Source of the DNA: JAJAZB01 sp964244295
GTDB lineage: Bacteria > Bacteroidota > Bacteroidia > Cytophagales > Spirosomataceae
DNA length: 64,000 bases
Assembly (NCBI GenBank): GCA_964244295.1
Contig: CAXTIG010000004.1
Location: 146,259 to 210,258, forward strand
Reading direction: 5' to 3'
Both the position numbers and the translations under genes were made by a program. Below, piece by piece: positions 26,439-38,000 of the stretch; position 1 is the first letter of the stretch, and each line of letters begins with the position of its first letter. Under the pieces are notes generated by a model. It worked only from the letters and a program-made list of their open reading frames with translations, did not search any database and was not told where the DNA came from.

Positions 26439-28946
26439 TCAGTGCAGCACTTTCACGCTCTTCGATTCCTTTTCCCCGTTCACGCGCAGCAAGTACAGGC
26501 CCTGGGGTTGGTGGGAAACGTTCCAGTCGAGGATTTCTTCTTCGCCCGCTTTCGGAACGCGCTGCTCCCGTACCGACTGGCCAAGCCCGTTGAACAACTC
26601 CACCCGCAGGGCCTGCCCCCCGGCTCCGCTCACGCTAATCCGTAAACGTCCATCGGGCGAGGGGTTCGGACTGACCACCACCCGCAGGCCCTGGTCTTCG
26701 GGGGCCACTTCCCGACTAGTTCCCCCGCAGGCTTTCACTTTGAAAGTACCGCTCGCCGCGCTCGTCACCACCGGGGTGCTGCTCACGATGCGGATTTTGT
26801 AGGGGGTGCCCGGAGCAGTAACCCCCGGAATCACCACGTCGTTGATTGCGCCTGGATTGACGGTGCCCAGAAAGGTGCCCCCGCCGGGGAAGGCTCCGGT
26901 GGCATCCGAGAGATAGGCCGTAAACGTGTTGCCCGAAAAGAACGTACAGCGGGTAGAAAAACTCAGGCGGACGGCCTGCCCGGCGCACTTGTCGCCGCCG
27001 CTGACGGTGGGGACGGTAGCAAACGAAGGCTGATTGACGCTGAAGACCGCACTGACGCTGGAGTACACCGGGGACCCCTCGGCAGTGGCGGCAATCCGCA
27101 CCCGGTAGCCCGTGCCGGTGGGGGTGTTTTCGGGAACGGTCACGTTGTTGATACCGGGGCTGACGGTACCCAGGCTGAAGGGCGAAGCGAAGCTACCCGA
27201 GGCATCGGAAAGTTCGGCGCTGAAGACGTTACCTAGCGGAAAGGAGCAGGTCGGGTTGGGTTTGACCGTAAAACTGACCTTGACAACGGCCCCCGCACAA
27301 GCGGGGGTCAAGCTGACGGTGGGGGTGGAGTTGAAGTTGGAAGCCAACCCCGTCACGCTGAAGGCGGCGGTGGTGTCGAGGGCGAGGTCGCCGCTCAGGA
27401 CGCGGAGGCGGTAGCCCGCTCCGGTGGGGGTGCCCGCCGGGAGGGTCAGGGCGTTGGCCCCGGCCTCCACGCTGCCTAGGGGCATGGGATTGGCAAAGGA
27501 GCCGACGGCATCGGAAAGCTGGGCCGCGTAGGAATCCGAACAGCCGCCCGAGAGGGTGAGCGAAAGCGCCCGCCCGGCGCAGAGGGGCACCCCGCTCAGG
27601 CTCAGGCTGGGGGGAGCACACGTGAAGACGTAGGCTGACCCGGCATCGGTAATCGGATTGCCGCCACTGGCGTCTTCGTCTTCCAGGTAAGCCCCCACCA
27701 CGACGGTGCTGCCCGACACGCTCACCGAGGCGCCGAAATAGTCACCGGTGGTGCGGTCACTGGCGGTGAGTTTCTGGGTCTGGCCCCAGGTCGTCCCGCT
27801 TTTCTCGAAAACGTAGGCCGACCCGGCATCGGTCCGCGAATTGATGCCACTGGCGTCTTGGTCTTCCAGAAAAGCGCCCACCACGATGGTGCTGCCCGAC
27901 ACACTCACCGAGATGCCGAACTGGTCTTCGTTGGCGCGGTCAGAGGCGGTGAGTTTCTGGGTCTGGCCCCAGGTCGTCCCGCTTTTCTCGTAGACGTAGG
28001 CCGACCCCGCCGCGCTCCGCGAATTGCCGCCACTGGCATCTTGGTCTTCCAGGTCAGCCCCCACCACGATGGTGCTGCCCGACACACTCACTGAGTAACC
28101 GAACCGGTCAGCGACGGCGCGGTCAGCGGCGGTGAGTTTCGCCGTCTGGTTCCAGGTAGCCCCGCTTTTCTCGAAGACGTAGGCCGACCCCGCCGCGTTC
28201 AGCGTATTGCCGCCACTGGCGTCCTCGTCTTCCCGGAAAGCCCCCACCACGATGGTGCTGTCCGATACGCTCACCGAGCGGCCGAACTGGTCATCGACGG
28301 CGCGGTCGGAGGCGGTGAGTTTCTGGGTCTGACCCCAGATGCCCCCGCTCTGCTCGAAGACGTAGGCCGCCCCGGCATTGCTCAGCGGGTTGCTGTCACT
28401 GGCGTCTTCGCCGTTAGCCCCCACCACGATGGTGCTGCCCGACACGCTCACCGCGATGCCGAACACATCCCCGGCGGCGCGGCCAGAGGCGGTGAGTTTC
28501 TGGGTCTGATCCCAGGTGGCCCCGCTTTTCTCGAAAACGTAGGCCGACCCCGCCGCGCTCCGCGTGTTGCCGCCACTGGCGTCTTCGTCTTCCTCGTAAG
28601 CCCCCACCACGATGGTGCTGCCCGACACGCTCACCGAGTAACCGAAATAGTCACCGTCGGCGCGGTCGGAGGCGGTGAGTTTCCCCGTCTGGTTCCAGGT
28701 GCCCCCGCTCCGCTCGAAGACGTAGGCCGCCCCGCCCCCCGGCTCGTAGTAGGCCCCCACCACCATGACATTCCCATCTACGGCCACCGAAAGGCCAAAG
28801 TAGGAACCAGACTGGCGCTCTACTGCCTGGGGCGTGAGTTTCTGAAGTTGGGTGAACTGGCCCCGGGCACTCAGGCTCAGCAGGGCCAGCAAGCCCCCCA
28901 GCAGGAGGTCAGACGGCTTGATTTGAAAAAATAAAGGTGTTTGCAT
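26439..28946 (-). CDS. T9SS surface protein with seven-bladed FG-GAP propeller (835 aa)
   Basis: The signal peptide is MQTPLFFQIKPSDLLLGGLL ... SLSARGQ. Seven FG-GAP-type repeats follow (~28-400): the first FTQLQKLTPQAVERQSGSYF, then six AYVFEKSG.TW.QTQKLTASDRA..D.FG units with acidic EDEDASGGN loops. Three ~95-residue Ig-like domains follow (LCAGRALSLTL, CAGAVVKVSFTV, CAGQAVRLSFST) and the sorting domain (VVVSPNPSPDGRLRISVSGA ... GLYLLRVNGEKESKSVKVLH). Blade sequences are highly alike at DNA level, indicating recent homogenisation. A TACTTTTG promoter box lies about 95 bp upstream. Confidence 0.9.
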   Translation of the reverse strand: MQTPLFFQIKPSDLLLGGLLALLSLSARGQFTQLQKLTPQAVERQSGSYFGLSVAVDGNVMVVGAYYEPGGGAAYVFERSGGTWNQTGKLTASDRADGDYFGYSVSVSGSTIVVGAYEEDEDASGGNTRSAAGSAYVFEKSGATWDQTQKLTASGRAAGDVFGIAVSVSGSTIVVGANGEDASDSNPLSNAGAAYVFEQSGGIWGQTQKLTASDRAVDDQFGRSVSVSDSTIVVGAFREDEDASGGNTLNAAGSAYVFEKSGATWNQTAKLTAADRAVADRFGYSVSVSGSTIVVGADLEDQDASGGNSRSAAGSAYVYEKSGTTWGQTQKLTASDRANEDQFGISVSVSGSTIVVGAFLEDQDASGINSRTDAGSAYVFEKSGTTWGQTQKLTASDRTTGDYFGASVSVSGSTVVVGAYLEDEDASGGNPITDAGSAYVFTCAPPSLSLSGVPLCAGRALSLTLSGGCSDSYAAQLSDAVGSFANPMPLGSVEAGANALTLPAGTPTGAGYRLRVLSGDLALDTTAAFSVTGLASNFNSTPTVSLTPACAGAVVKVSFTVKPNPTCSFPLGNVFSAELSDASGSFASPFSLGTVSPGINNVTVPENTPTGTGYRVRIAATAEGSPVYSSVSAVFSVNQPSFATVPTVSGGDKCAGQAVRLSFSTRCTFFSGNTFTAYLSDATGAFPGGGTFLGTVNPGAINDVVIPGVTAPGTPYKIRIVSSTPVVTSAASGTFKVKACGGTSREVAPEDQGLRVVVSPNPSPDGRLRISVSGAGGQALRVELFNGLGQSVREQRVPKAGEEEILDWNVSHQPQGLYLLRVNGEKESKSVKVLH

Positions 28947-29380
28947 GAGGAGTAAAAATAGGTGTAGAGTGGATTAATTGGGGTGGGGTGCTTAACCCAA
29001 CCAAAACCAACTTTTTATGCTGACCCCGGGGTTCTTGGCAAAAGTAAAAAAAATCTAGCCTCCTGCCGTCGGCCTCTACGCTTGACGTTGGATTTCAGGC
29101 CCTCATGCCACGCCCGACGCGGCATGAGGGCCCCAGTGGAACAGCCTGAACCTGGACTCAACCTCTGAAGTAGTCGAGCGGTAGTTTTCGATGTCATCCA
29201 GAGCGCAGCGAAGGACCTTTCGCCTCTATGTTCCAATAGGCCTGGAGGTCTACCGCGAAAGGTCCTTCGCTGCGCTCTGGATGACAGCCTGAAAAACTAC
29301 CGGCTTAGTTTTGAGCGACTACTTAAAAACGCCCTGCGTTCGATTTTGGACGAATTCCCCCACCCATCTTCCCAGAATGA
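28947..29380. other. Intergenic region upstream of the 26439 gene
   Basis: No gene is supported. It holds a -7 box TACTTTTG (minus strand, 29039-29046, perfect match to TAnnTTTG), a 12-bp hairpin (29098-29109 with 29121-29132), and the second REP-like palindrome (29192-29286) with outer complementary flanks (CGGTAGTTTT and AAAACTACCG). Confidence 0.6.
29192..29286. repeat. REP-like palindromic element, copy 2
   Basis: Perfect 32-bp arms (29192-29223 and 29255-29286) are identical to the arms of the element at 9782, with an unrelated 31-base loop. The equal loop length is notable. Confidence 0.85.
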
Positions 29381-29411
29381 AAAAAGGCTTCCCCATCAGG
29401 GAAGCCTTTTT
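29381..29411 (-). terminator. Terminator of the frameshifted T9SS gene
   Basis: AAAAAGGCTTCCC (29381-29393) pairs with GGGAAGCCTTTTT (29399-29411), loop CATCA, 20 bases past the stop at 29431. Confidence 0.85.
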
Positions 29412-29430
29412 CTGAGGAAAGAGCAGCGCC

Positions 29431-31863
29431 TCAGTGCAGCACCTTCAGGGTCTTGCTCCCGCGTTCCCCGCTCACGCGCCGCAGGTACAAGCCAGCGGGC
29501 TGGCGGGCAACATCCCAATTCAGGGTTTCTTCCGCCGAAGCCCGCTCGATGGCCTGCTCCCGTACTACTTGCCCTGACCCGTTGAACAACGCCACCCACA
29601 AGGCCTGCCCTTCGGCCCCGCTCACGGTAATCCGTAAACGTCCATCCGGCGCGGGGTTCGGGCTGACGACCACCCGCAGGCCGGACTCTTCGGGCGCTGC
29701 TTCGCGACTGTTGCAGGCTTTCACCCGGAAATTGCCGCTCGCCGCACTCATCGCCTCCGGGTTGCTGCTCACGATGCGCAGTTTGTAGCCCGTCCCGGCG
29801 GGGGTGTTCGCCGGAATCAGCACGTTGTTGAGTCCCCCCGGCGTGACCGTGCCCACATTCACCGGGTTGGCAAACGAGCCGTCTTTGTCAGAGAGTTGGG
29901 CCGTGAAGACATTGCCCGCAAAAAGGCGCAGCCGGTGCTGAAACTCAGCCGCACCGCCTCGCCCGCGCACTTGTTGTCGCTGCTCACCGTCGGGGTACTC
30001 GAAAAACCGGGGGCGTTCACCGTGAAGACGGCACTGGGGGCCGAATACGCCGAAGAGCCGTTGGTCGTGGCCGCAATCCGCACCCGGTAGCCACTGCCCC
30101 CTGGCGTACTTTGAGGAATCGTCAGGGTGTTGAGGCTGGGGCTGACGCTGCCCAGCGAGACGGGCGTGGCGAAGCTGCCCGTGGCATCGGACAACTCGGC
30201 GCGGAAGGCGTTGCCTAAGGGGAATGAACAGGCCGGAGCCGCCCCCTGGGTGAACGTTACCCGGATGCTCGCCCCGGCGCAGGCCGGTATTTGGTTGACG
30301 GTAGGGGTGGAGTTGAAATTGCCCGAAAGGCCCGTTACCCCGAAGTCGTTGCTCAGGGAGGTAATCGTCGGGTTGCTGCCCGTCACCCGAATTTTATAGC
30401 GGCCGGTGGGGGTGCCCGCCGGGATGGTCACGGTGTTGTTACCGGGGCTGACGCTGCCCAGGGGGATGCCCAGGGGTGTCCCCGCCGCCGTGGTCAGTTC
30501 GGCGGTGAAACTGGCGTTGTCGGGGCAGTTCACCGCAAAACTCAGCAGCACCGGGTTGCCCGCGCAGACCGGCCCGCCGCTGACCGTGGCCGGGCTGGTA
30601 AACTGGGGCTGGAGGATGGTGACCGTCTGGCTGGCCGAGTTGCGGCACGAGTTGGCGTCGGTGTAGGTGTAAATCACGGTATGGTCGCCGACGGCTAAAC
30701 TGGCCGGGTCGAAACTCGTGGCGGCATTCCCGTCGATGGTAAAACTGCCGCCCGCCGGACTACCCGTCAGCGTGACGGCCGAGGCGTTTTTACAAAAACT
30801 ACTGGTTAAGCCCGTGATGCTGACGACGGGCAAGGGGTTGACCGTCAGGGTGAAGGCCGTGCTGAATACCGCCGACGTACCCTTGGTTAACCGGCAGTAG
30901 TAAGCCCCGGCATCGGCGGGTTGAACGTTGGTCAGGTTGAGCGTGGCGGTGTTCTGGCCCGGCACCGGCTCGTTGGTGTTGGGCTGGTTGCGGTACCACT
31001 GGTAGCTGAGTGTACTCGCCCCGCTGGCCCGGACGGTGCTGCTGGCGCTGCCGCCCACGCACACCGACTGGCTGGCCGGACTGGGTTGCTGGGTGATGAC
31101 CAGGCCGACCCTGGTGTTTTTGTAGTAGTTGAGAATTCCAGTTTTTTCTCCTACGACGGCATCCAGGTCGCCATCCCATCCAAATCCCCCAGGCTGGGGG
31201 CCGAATTAGTCCCCGCATCCACGCCGTTGAAGGGGTTCGCCGCCGCCTCTTGCACTGCGTAGGACGGGGTGGTAGCCGTGCCTACATTTTTGAAGTAGTT
31301 GAGAAATCCATCCCTTTCCCCTACGACCGCATCCAGGTCTCCATCGCCGTCCACGTCCCCCAGGCTGGGGGCCGAAATATACAGTTCCACGCCGTTGAAG
31401 GGGTTAGCCGGACCCGTTTGCTCGACAAAGACCGGGGCGCGGGCCGTGCCCGTATTTTGATAGTAATTTAGAAATCCATCCAGTTCTCCGACGACGGCAT
31501 CCAAATCGCCATCGCCGTCCACATCCCCCAGGCAGGGCGTCGAAAGGCTACCCACGTTTACGCCGTCGAGGGGGTTAGCCGGACCCGTTTGCTGGACGAA
31601 GGTCGGGGCAGTGGGCGGGCCGGTGTTTTTGAAATAAGTGATGAATCCATCCCTATTTCCCACCAAGGCATCCAAGTCGCCGTCCAAATCCCCCACCCCA
31701 GGTTGGGGGTCGAACTCTCCCCCACATTCACGTTCCTGAAGGGGGCACCCGCACCGGACTGGTACTGGAACGTTTGCGCGTAGGCAGTGGTCGTGAAAAG
31801 CCAGGCACTCAAGGCCAGTAATCCCCATCGGCGGGTTATTTTGAAAAAGACGAAGCGGCTCAT
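29431..31863 (-). pseudogene. T9SS surface protein with VCBS-like repeats, three frameshifts
   Basis: Starts at ATG 31863 with a signal peptide (WGLLALSAWLFTTTAYAQ). It continues with four repeats (GDVDGDGDLDAVVGELDGFL, NYFKNTGPPTAPTF), an Ig/PKD-like part (YQWYRNQPNTNEPVPGQNTA), an Ig_7-like unit, three ~95-residue Ig-like domains and a sorting domain ending VSGERGSKTLKVLH. The frame is broken at three places: ~31691-31700 (a G is missing from the coding strand), ~31171-31180 (one base missing against sister repeats) and ~29930-29934 (TTTTT where sisters imply six T). All are single-base losses, so sequencing error is as likely as true decay. The stop is at 29431. Confidence 0.75.
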
Positions 31864-31912
31864 CGGGAACTTGGTTTTAGGAGTAAACAGAAAAAGGAAT
31901 TCGTGGAAAAAA

Positions 31913-31947
31913 GCTTGGTACCCTCCTCCGGGCGGAGGATACCAAGC
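31913..31947 (-). terminator. Terminator of the T9SS gene at 31963
   Basis: GCTTGGTACCCTCC (31913-31926) pairs with GGAGGATACCAAGC (31934-31947) with one mismatch, flanked by A- and T-rich runs. Only 50 bp separate it from the next gene start. Confidence 0.7.
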
Positions 31948-31962
31948 CTGAAAAAAGCGCAG

Positions 31963-34885
31963 TCAGTGCAGCACCTTCACCATTTTCGCTTCGCGTTCGC
32001 TGCTCACCCGCAGCAGGTACAGCCCGGCGGGTTGGTGGGCGATGTCCCAGTCGAGAAGTTCCTGCTCGCCCGCTTGCCGAATCGTCTGTTCCCGCAGCGA
32101 CTGGCCCGCGCCGTTGAACAAGGCCACCCGCAACGCCCGGCCCTCCGCGCCGCTGATGCTGATGCGTAAACGTCCTTCCGGCGAGGGGTTGGGGCTGACC
32201 AACACCCGCAGGCCGTTTTCTTCAGGAGAAATCTCCCGCGTGTTGCCGCAGGCTTTCACCCGGAAATTGCCGCTCACGGCGCTGGTCAGGGCGGGGTTGC
32301 TGCTCACGATGCGCAGTTTGTAACCCGTCCCGGCGGGCGTACCGACGGGAATCACGACGTTGTTCAGGGCACCGGGGTTGACCGTGCCCAGGGAACCCGG
32401 GCTGGCAAAGCTGCCCGCTGCGTTCGATAGCTCCGCCCGGAAACGGTTCTCCGCCGGGAAGGCGCAAGGGGTGGTCGAAAAACTCAGGCGCACCGCCTCG
32501 CCCGGACATTTGTTGTCGGCGCTCACCGTGGGTGTGCTCGCAAAGGCCGGGCCGTTGACGGTAACCGCCGCGCTCGGCGCCGAGACCTGCCCCGGCGCGG
32601 TGGCCCGAATCTGAATCCGGTACCCACTGCCCACCGCCACGCTGCGCGGGATGAACACCTCATTCAGGCCCGGTCGGACCGTCCCCAGACTCAGGGGGCT
32701 GCTCAGGCTGGGGTGGAGCAACTCGGCGGTGAAGGCATTGCCGGGCAAAAACGCGCAGTTGCCCTGCACGGTGAACGCCACCTTCACGACGCTGCCCACG
32801 CAGACGGGTGTCAGGCTCACCGTCGGGGTCGAGTTAAAAGCCAGGGCGTTGATGCGAAAAACGCCCGTCGAGTCGGAGACCAGCCGGGGGTTGCTGCCCA
32901 CAATCCGAATCCGGTAGAGGGCACTGCCGGGGGCCGTCAGCCCCGGGATGGTCAGGGTGTTGGGCATGCCCGGCGTGACCGGGCCGAGAGTCTGGGTGCC
33001 CGAAGTGAAGGTGCCCGTCGCATTGCTCAACTCGGCGGTGAAACCGGCGTTGGCGGGGCAGGTGACGTTGAAGGAAATCGAGACGGTGGCGTTGGCGCAG
33101 ACGACGAAGTCGGCCGGTACGCTGGGTTGTTGGGTAAAGACGGGCTGGGTAACGGTGAGGGGTTCGGAGGGGTCGCTCGTTAGGTCGGGACTTTGGCTCA
33201 CCACCCGCACGCGGTAACCCGCCCCGGCGGGCGTGCCCAGCGGAATGGTTACGCTGTTTTTGCCCGGCTCGACCGTTCCCAGGGGCGTGGGGCTGGCGAA
33301 GGAGCCGGTGGCATCGGACAACTGAGCCTTGAAGGACACTTCCTGGCCGCAGACCTCGGCCCCGAAGGTGAGCGTGAGGGCCTGCCCGGCGCAGAGCGGT
33401 GCCCCCCCGACGGTAGGCGCACCCGCGAAGGCCGCCACGCACGACGGCTCAAAGACGTAGGCCGACCCGGCTTTGGAGAGGGTGTTGCCCCCGGCGTCGT
33501 CTTGTTCTTTTTCGAAGGCCCCCACCACGACGGTGCTGCCCGACGCGGCCACCGAACAGCCGAATACGTTGCCCTCGGCGCGGTCGTCGGCCACCAGTTT
33601 CTGGGTCTGAGGCCAGGCGACGCCGCTTTTCTCAAAGACGTAGGCCGACCCGGCATCGCGAAGGGTGTTACCCCCGGCGGTGTCTTCGGCTTCGTAGAAG
33701 GCTCCCACCACGACGGTGGTGCCCGCCACGGCTACCGAGAAGCCGAAGAAGTCGCCCGTGGCGCGGTCGCTGGCTACCAGCTTGGCCGTCTGCGGCCAGG
33801 CGGCACCGCTTTTCTCGAAGACGTAGGCCGAACCAGCATCGCGAAGGGTGTTGCCCCCGGCGGCATCTTCGTCTTCGGAGTATGCCCCCACCACGACGGT
33901 GCCGCCCGACACGGCCACCGACCGGCCGAAGAAATCAAGCTCGGCGCGGTCGCTGGCCACCAGCTTGGCCGTCTGCGGCCAGGCGGCACCGCTTTTCTCG
34001 AAGACGTAGGCCGNNNNNNNNNNNNNNNNNNNNNNNNNNNNNNNNNNNNNNNNNNNNNNNNNNNNNNNNNNNNNNNNNNNNNNNNNNNNNNNNNNNNNNN
34101 NNNNNNNNNNNNNAACCGGCATCGGAAAGGGGGTTGCCCCCGGCGACCTCTAGGTCTTCCCCGTCGGCCCCCACTATGACGGTGCTGCCCGACACGGCCA
34201 CCGAGATGCCCAAGTTATCATTGGCGGCGCGGTCGCTGGCCACCAGTTTGGCCGTCTGCGGCCAAGCGTCGCCGCTTTTCTCAAAGATGTAGGCCGATCC
34301 GGCAAAGCGGATAGTGTTGCCCCCGGCAGCGTTTATGTCTACCAGGACAGCCCCCACCACGACGGTGCCGCCCGACACGGCCACCGAGTAGCCGAACCAA
34401 TCTCCCTCGGCGCGGTCACTGGCCACCAGCTTTTGGGTCTGCCGCCAGGTGCCCTCGCTTTTCTCGAAGACGTAGGCCGAACCGGCTTCGGAGAGCGAGT
34501 TGCTCCCGGCGGCATCTTCGTTTTCCCGGAAGGCCCCTACCACGACGGTGCTACCCGACACGGCCACCGAGGTGCCGAACTGGTCAAAGTCGGCGCGGTC
34601 GCTGGCCACCAAGCGGGCCACCTGCTGCCAGGTGCCTCCGCTTTTCTCGAAGACGTAGGCCGCCCCGCCGTCCGCTTCGTTGCGCGCACCCACTACCATC
34701 ACGTCCCCGTCCACGGCCACGGCGAAGCCAAACCGGGCCTCGGCTTGGCGCTGGTCGGCCGGGGGGGTGATTTTCTGAAGTTGGGTGAATTGGGCCTGGG
34801 CGCTCAGCGGGCCAATCAGGGCCAGCAACGCCAACAGGCGCAGGGGCCGGGTTACTGTTTTGGGAAACTCGTAAAGCGGTTTCAT
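31963..34885 (-). CDS. T9SS surface protein with seven-bladed FG-GAP propeller, spans N-gap
   Basis: The ATG at 34885 (MKPLYEFPKTVTRPLRLLAL) starts a signal peptide ending SAQAQ. FG-GAP repeats (AYVFEKSG..W.QTAKLVASDRA..D.FG) run across the N-run 34014-34113. Deleting the Ns rejoins the frame exactly as DAG-SAYVFEKSG, giving seven blades and about 940 residues. The 100 Ns as placed shift the frame. Ig-like domains follow (LCAGQALTLTFGAEVC and others) with the sorting domain (VLVSPNPSPEGRLRISISGA ... GLYLLRVSSEREAKMVKVLH). It is divergent from the HTCS gene, which may regulate it. Confidence 0.88.
34014..34113. other. Assembly gap of 100 N inside FG-GAP repeats
   Basis: Exactly 100 N, a placeholder length. 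Both flanks end within near-identical repeat units, and removing the Ns recreates the sister-repeat junction TAGGCCGAACC in frame. Confidence 0.95.
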
Positions 34886-34998
34886 GGTAAAAAAAGGCTG
34901 AAGGTTGAAAAAGTGACCGGGCCTCGGTACTGGGGAACGCGGCAAACAACGCCCCGGTAGCCGACCCAAACGATGCCCCAAACCACGCCCCCGGCCCG

Positions 34999-35035
34999 CT
35001 GACAATCCTGCCAAAAACCCTGAAATTCCTGCCAA
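34999..35035. promoter_or_regulatory. Tandem operator with 21-bp period between HTCS and T9SS gene
   Basis: CTGACAATCCTGCCAA (34999-35014) and CTGAAATTCCTGCCAA (35020-35035) match at 14 of 16 bases and are 21 bp apart. They sit in the divergent intergenic region between the T9SS gene (start 34885) and the HTCS gene (from 35084). The spacing suits an AraC-type dimer. Confidence 0.6.
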
Positions 35036-35083
35036 TCTTTGAGGCGACTTGTTTCGTATGTTTAATTTTGAAAGGAAAACGGC

Positions 35084-38000
35084 TTGCCGTTTCTTCCGCC
35101 ACGACCCCGATGGGCACCGACCCGAAACCCATTCGCCTCCTTGAAACCGATTCTACTCCTTCTCCTCGGCCTGTGGCACGTCGGCGGAGTGCTGGCCCAG
35201 GCCCCGGAAGCCCCCCGGCCCCTGCTGCCGCTGGTTCAGCACTACGGCGTGGAGGAGGGCTTGAGCAACCGCTTCGTGCGTGACGTGTTTCAGGATCGCC
35301 AGGGCTTCATTTGGCTCAGCACCAACTACGGCCTCAACCGCTTCGACGGGCACCGGTTTACGACCTACACCGCCGAGTCGCAGGGCTTTGGCTCTAACTA
35401 CATCGCCGCTGTGGGGCAGGACCCCGACGGCTGGCTCTGGGTGTTTCAGCGCGAAGGCACGACCCTGCAACACCTTCACCTGCTCGACCCCCGCACGGGT
35501 CGGGTCGAGTCGTTTCGAGAGCACTTCGGATGGGACTTGCCCTTTCCCCTCTCCGAAATCGACCCCGCCTCGATTCGGGGGCATTCGGATGCCCAGCCCT
35601 GGTTTTTCCTGACCAACGACGGCGGGGTGTGGCACTACACCGGGCGGGGTCGGCTACGGCGGGTGTGGCGCGAAAACCTGCCCCGAACCACCCGCCGCAC
35701 CCTACGCCAATCGCCGAACCGAACCACCTACGTCGAGTTTTCCGACGACCCAAGCACGCACCTGCTCCAGTTTTCGGCCCAGGGAACGCTGCTTTCCCGC
35801 CGGATTGTCCCCTACCCCCTGCGCTACATCGCCGACGATTCGGCGGGGCGGGCGGTGTTTGTTGAAGCCGACGCCCGGCGGGAGAACCAACGCCTGACGG
35901 GTGGCGCCGACCTCCGGTCGGCGCAGGTGACCGCCGCAGTGCCCATACCCAACGGGCGCGGCAACGACCCTGCTCCGACCTTCGGTCGAAGCCAATTTTC
36001 AAATTTCAACTGGCTCGATGCCAGTATTTTACCCGATTCGGCCCGCCAGCGGGCCTGGCAGGTAAGCGCCGGGGGCGTGTGGCTGTACCGGCCCGGCGGG
36101 GGGGTACTCCACGATTTCACGCCCCAACTCGCCGGCTTTGTCGGGTCGCTGGACTTGCCCCTGCCCCTGCTCGACCGCAGCGGCAGCCTCTGGGTGACGA
36201 CCGACAACGGGGTGCTGGTGCTCGATGCCGAGCCGACCCGCTTCCGCACCCTGTTGCACGCACCGCCCGATGCCCCCTCCCGCTGGCTGAGTACGCGGGC
36301 CATCCACCCCCTCGGCGACTCGCTCTGGGTGGCCTCCATGGCGGGTCTGCACCGGGTACACGCCCGCACGGGCCAGGGTGAAAAAGTGAGCCTGCCCCAG
36401 GCTGACGGCCGCGATGCCGCCGCGATTTTTCAGTACGCCCTCTACGCCGACCGCCGGGGGCAGCTTTGGTTTGGCACCGATCAGTTGGTGCGCTTCGACC
36501 CGCGCACCGGCGCCTCGCGGGTGTTTCCGCTCCGCCCGGAACCGGGTCGAAGCTGGGCGATGGCCGAAGATTCGGCCCAAACGCTCTGGATTGGAGCCGA
36601 GCGGGGTCTCAGCCGCTTCGACCTCCGCCGCGAGCGGGAGCGGCCTTTTGCCGGGTACGGGACTTTTCCCGAACTGGCCTCGGCCAAAATCACCTTCCTG
36701 CGCCCCGACGGGCGCGGTGGCCTTTGGGTGGGGGCCTCCACGGGCTTGTACCAACTCGACCCGCAGGCCGGGCGCATCACCGCCCGCTACCACCGGGGCG
36801 GCGACAAGACCCACCGCCTGCCCTTCGATTTCGTGACCGACCTCTACGCCGACCGGCACATCCCAAACCGGTACTGGCTCGCCACGCGCGGCTCCGGCCT
36901 GCTGCGCTGGGATCCGATTTCGGGCCAAACCCGCGTGTTTTCGCGGGCCGAGGGCCTGAGCAACGAAATCATCCACGCCGTGTACGACGACGACCACGAC
37001 GGCCTGTGGCTGCCGAGCGACAACGGGCTGATGCGGTTTGACAAGGAAACCGGCAATGTCCGGGCATTTTTTAGGAAAGACGGCCTTTCCCACGACGAGT
37101 TCAACCTCAACTCGCACGGGCGGGCACCCGACGGGCACTTGTACTTCGGCGGTCTCAACGGCATCACTGCCTTTCAGCCCCGCGATTTTTACGAACGCGC
37201 CGACACCCGCCCCACCCGGCTCAGCGTGGCGGGTTTTCAGCGGCAGGACGCCCGCATGGGGCTGTTCACCGACCAAACCGCCGAGTTCTGGCCCAACGCT
37301 GCCATCCGCCTCGATCCCTCCGCCCGCGCCGCCCAACTCAGCGTCCTGCTGCCCGACTACCGCCACCCGGAATTGCAGACCTTCGCCTACCGCCTGCGGG
37401 GATTGCAGGAAGACTGGGTGTACCAGCGCAGTAACGTAATCACCCTCAGCGGCCTGCCCGCCGGGAGCTATACCCTCGAAATCAAGGGCCAGAACGCCAA
37501 CGGGCAATGGGCCGAAAACACGCTCACCGTGCCGCTACGGATGTTGCCGCCGCTGTACCTACGCTGGTGGTTTTTGGGAAGTCTGGCCTTGCTGCTGGTC
37601 GGGGGCGTGGCCGGGTTGTTCTGGCTTCGCACGCGGCAATTGCGCCGCGAAAACGAACACCTGGAGCGGGAAGTAGCCAGCCGAACGGCGCAAATTCAGC
37701 GGCAAACCGAAGAACTGCGGGAGGAGGATCGGATGAAGACCCGGTTTTTTGCCAACGTTTCGCACGAATTGCGCACCCCGCTCACGCTGATTCTGGGTTC
37801 GGTGGCGCAGGCGAAAAAAGCCGTGAGCGGCGGGAAATTGCCCTCGGAACAGACCCTCGACCTAGCCGGACGCCACGCCGACTCCCTGCTCCGGCAGGTG
37901 AACCAACTCCTCGACCTGAGCAAACTCGAAGCGGGACGCCTCCAGCGCCACGACCGGCCCCTGGCCCTGCGGCCTTTCCTGGCGCGGGTACTGGCCCACT

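Noticed and set aside
27600..28740. ~180-bp direct repeats
   Set aside because: They are propeller blades in coding sequence, not a mobile or satellite element.
36029..37507. 492-residue open frame antisense to the HTCS
   Set aside because: Shadow of the propeller region; no recognisable domain.
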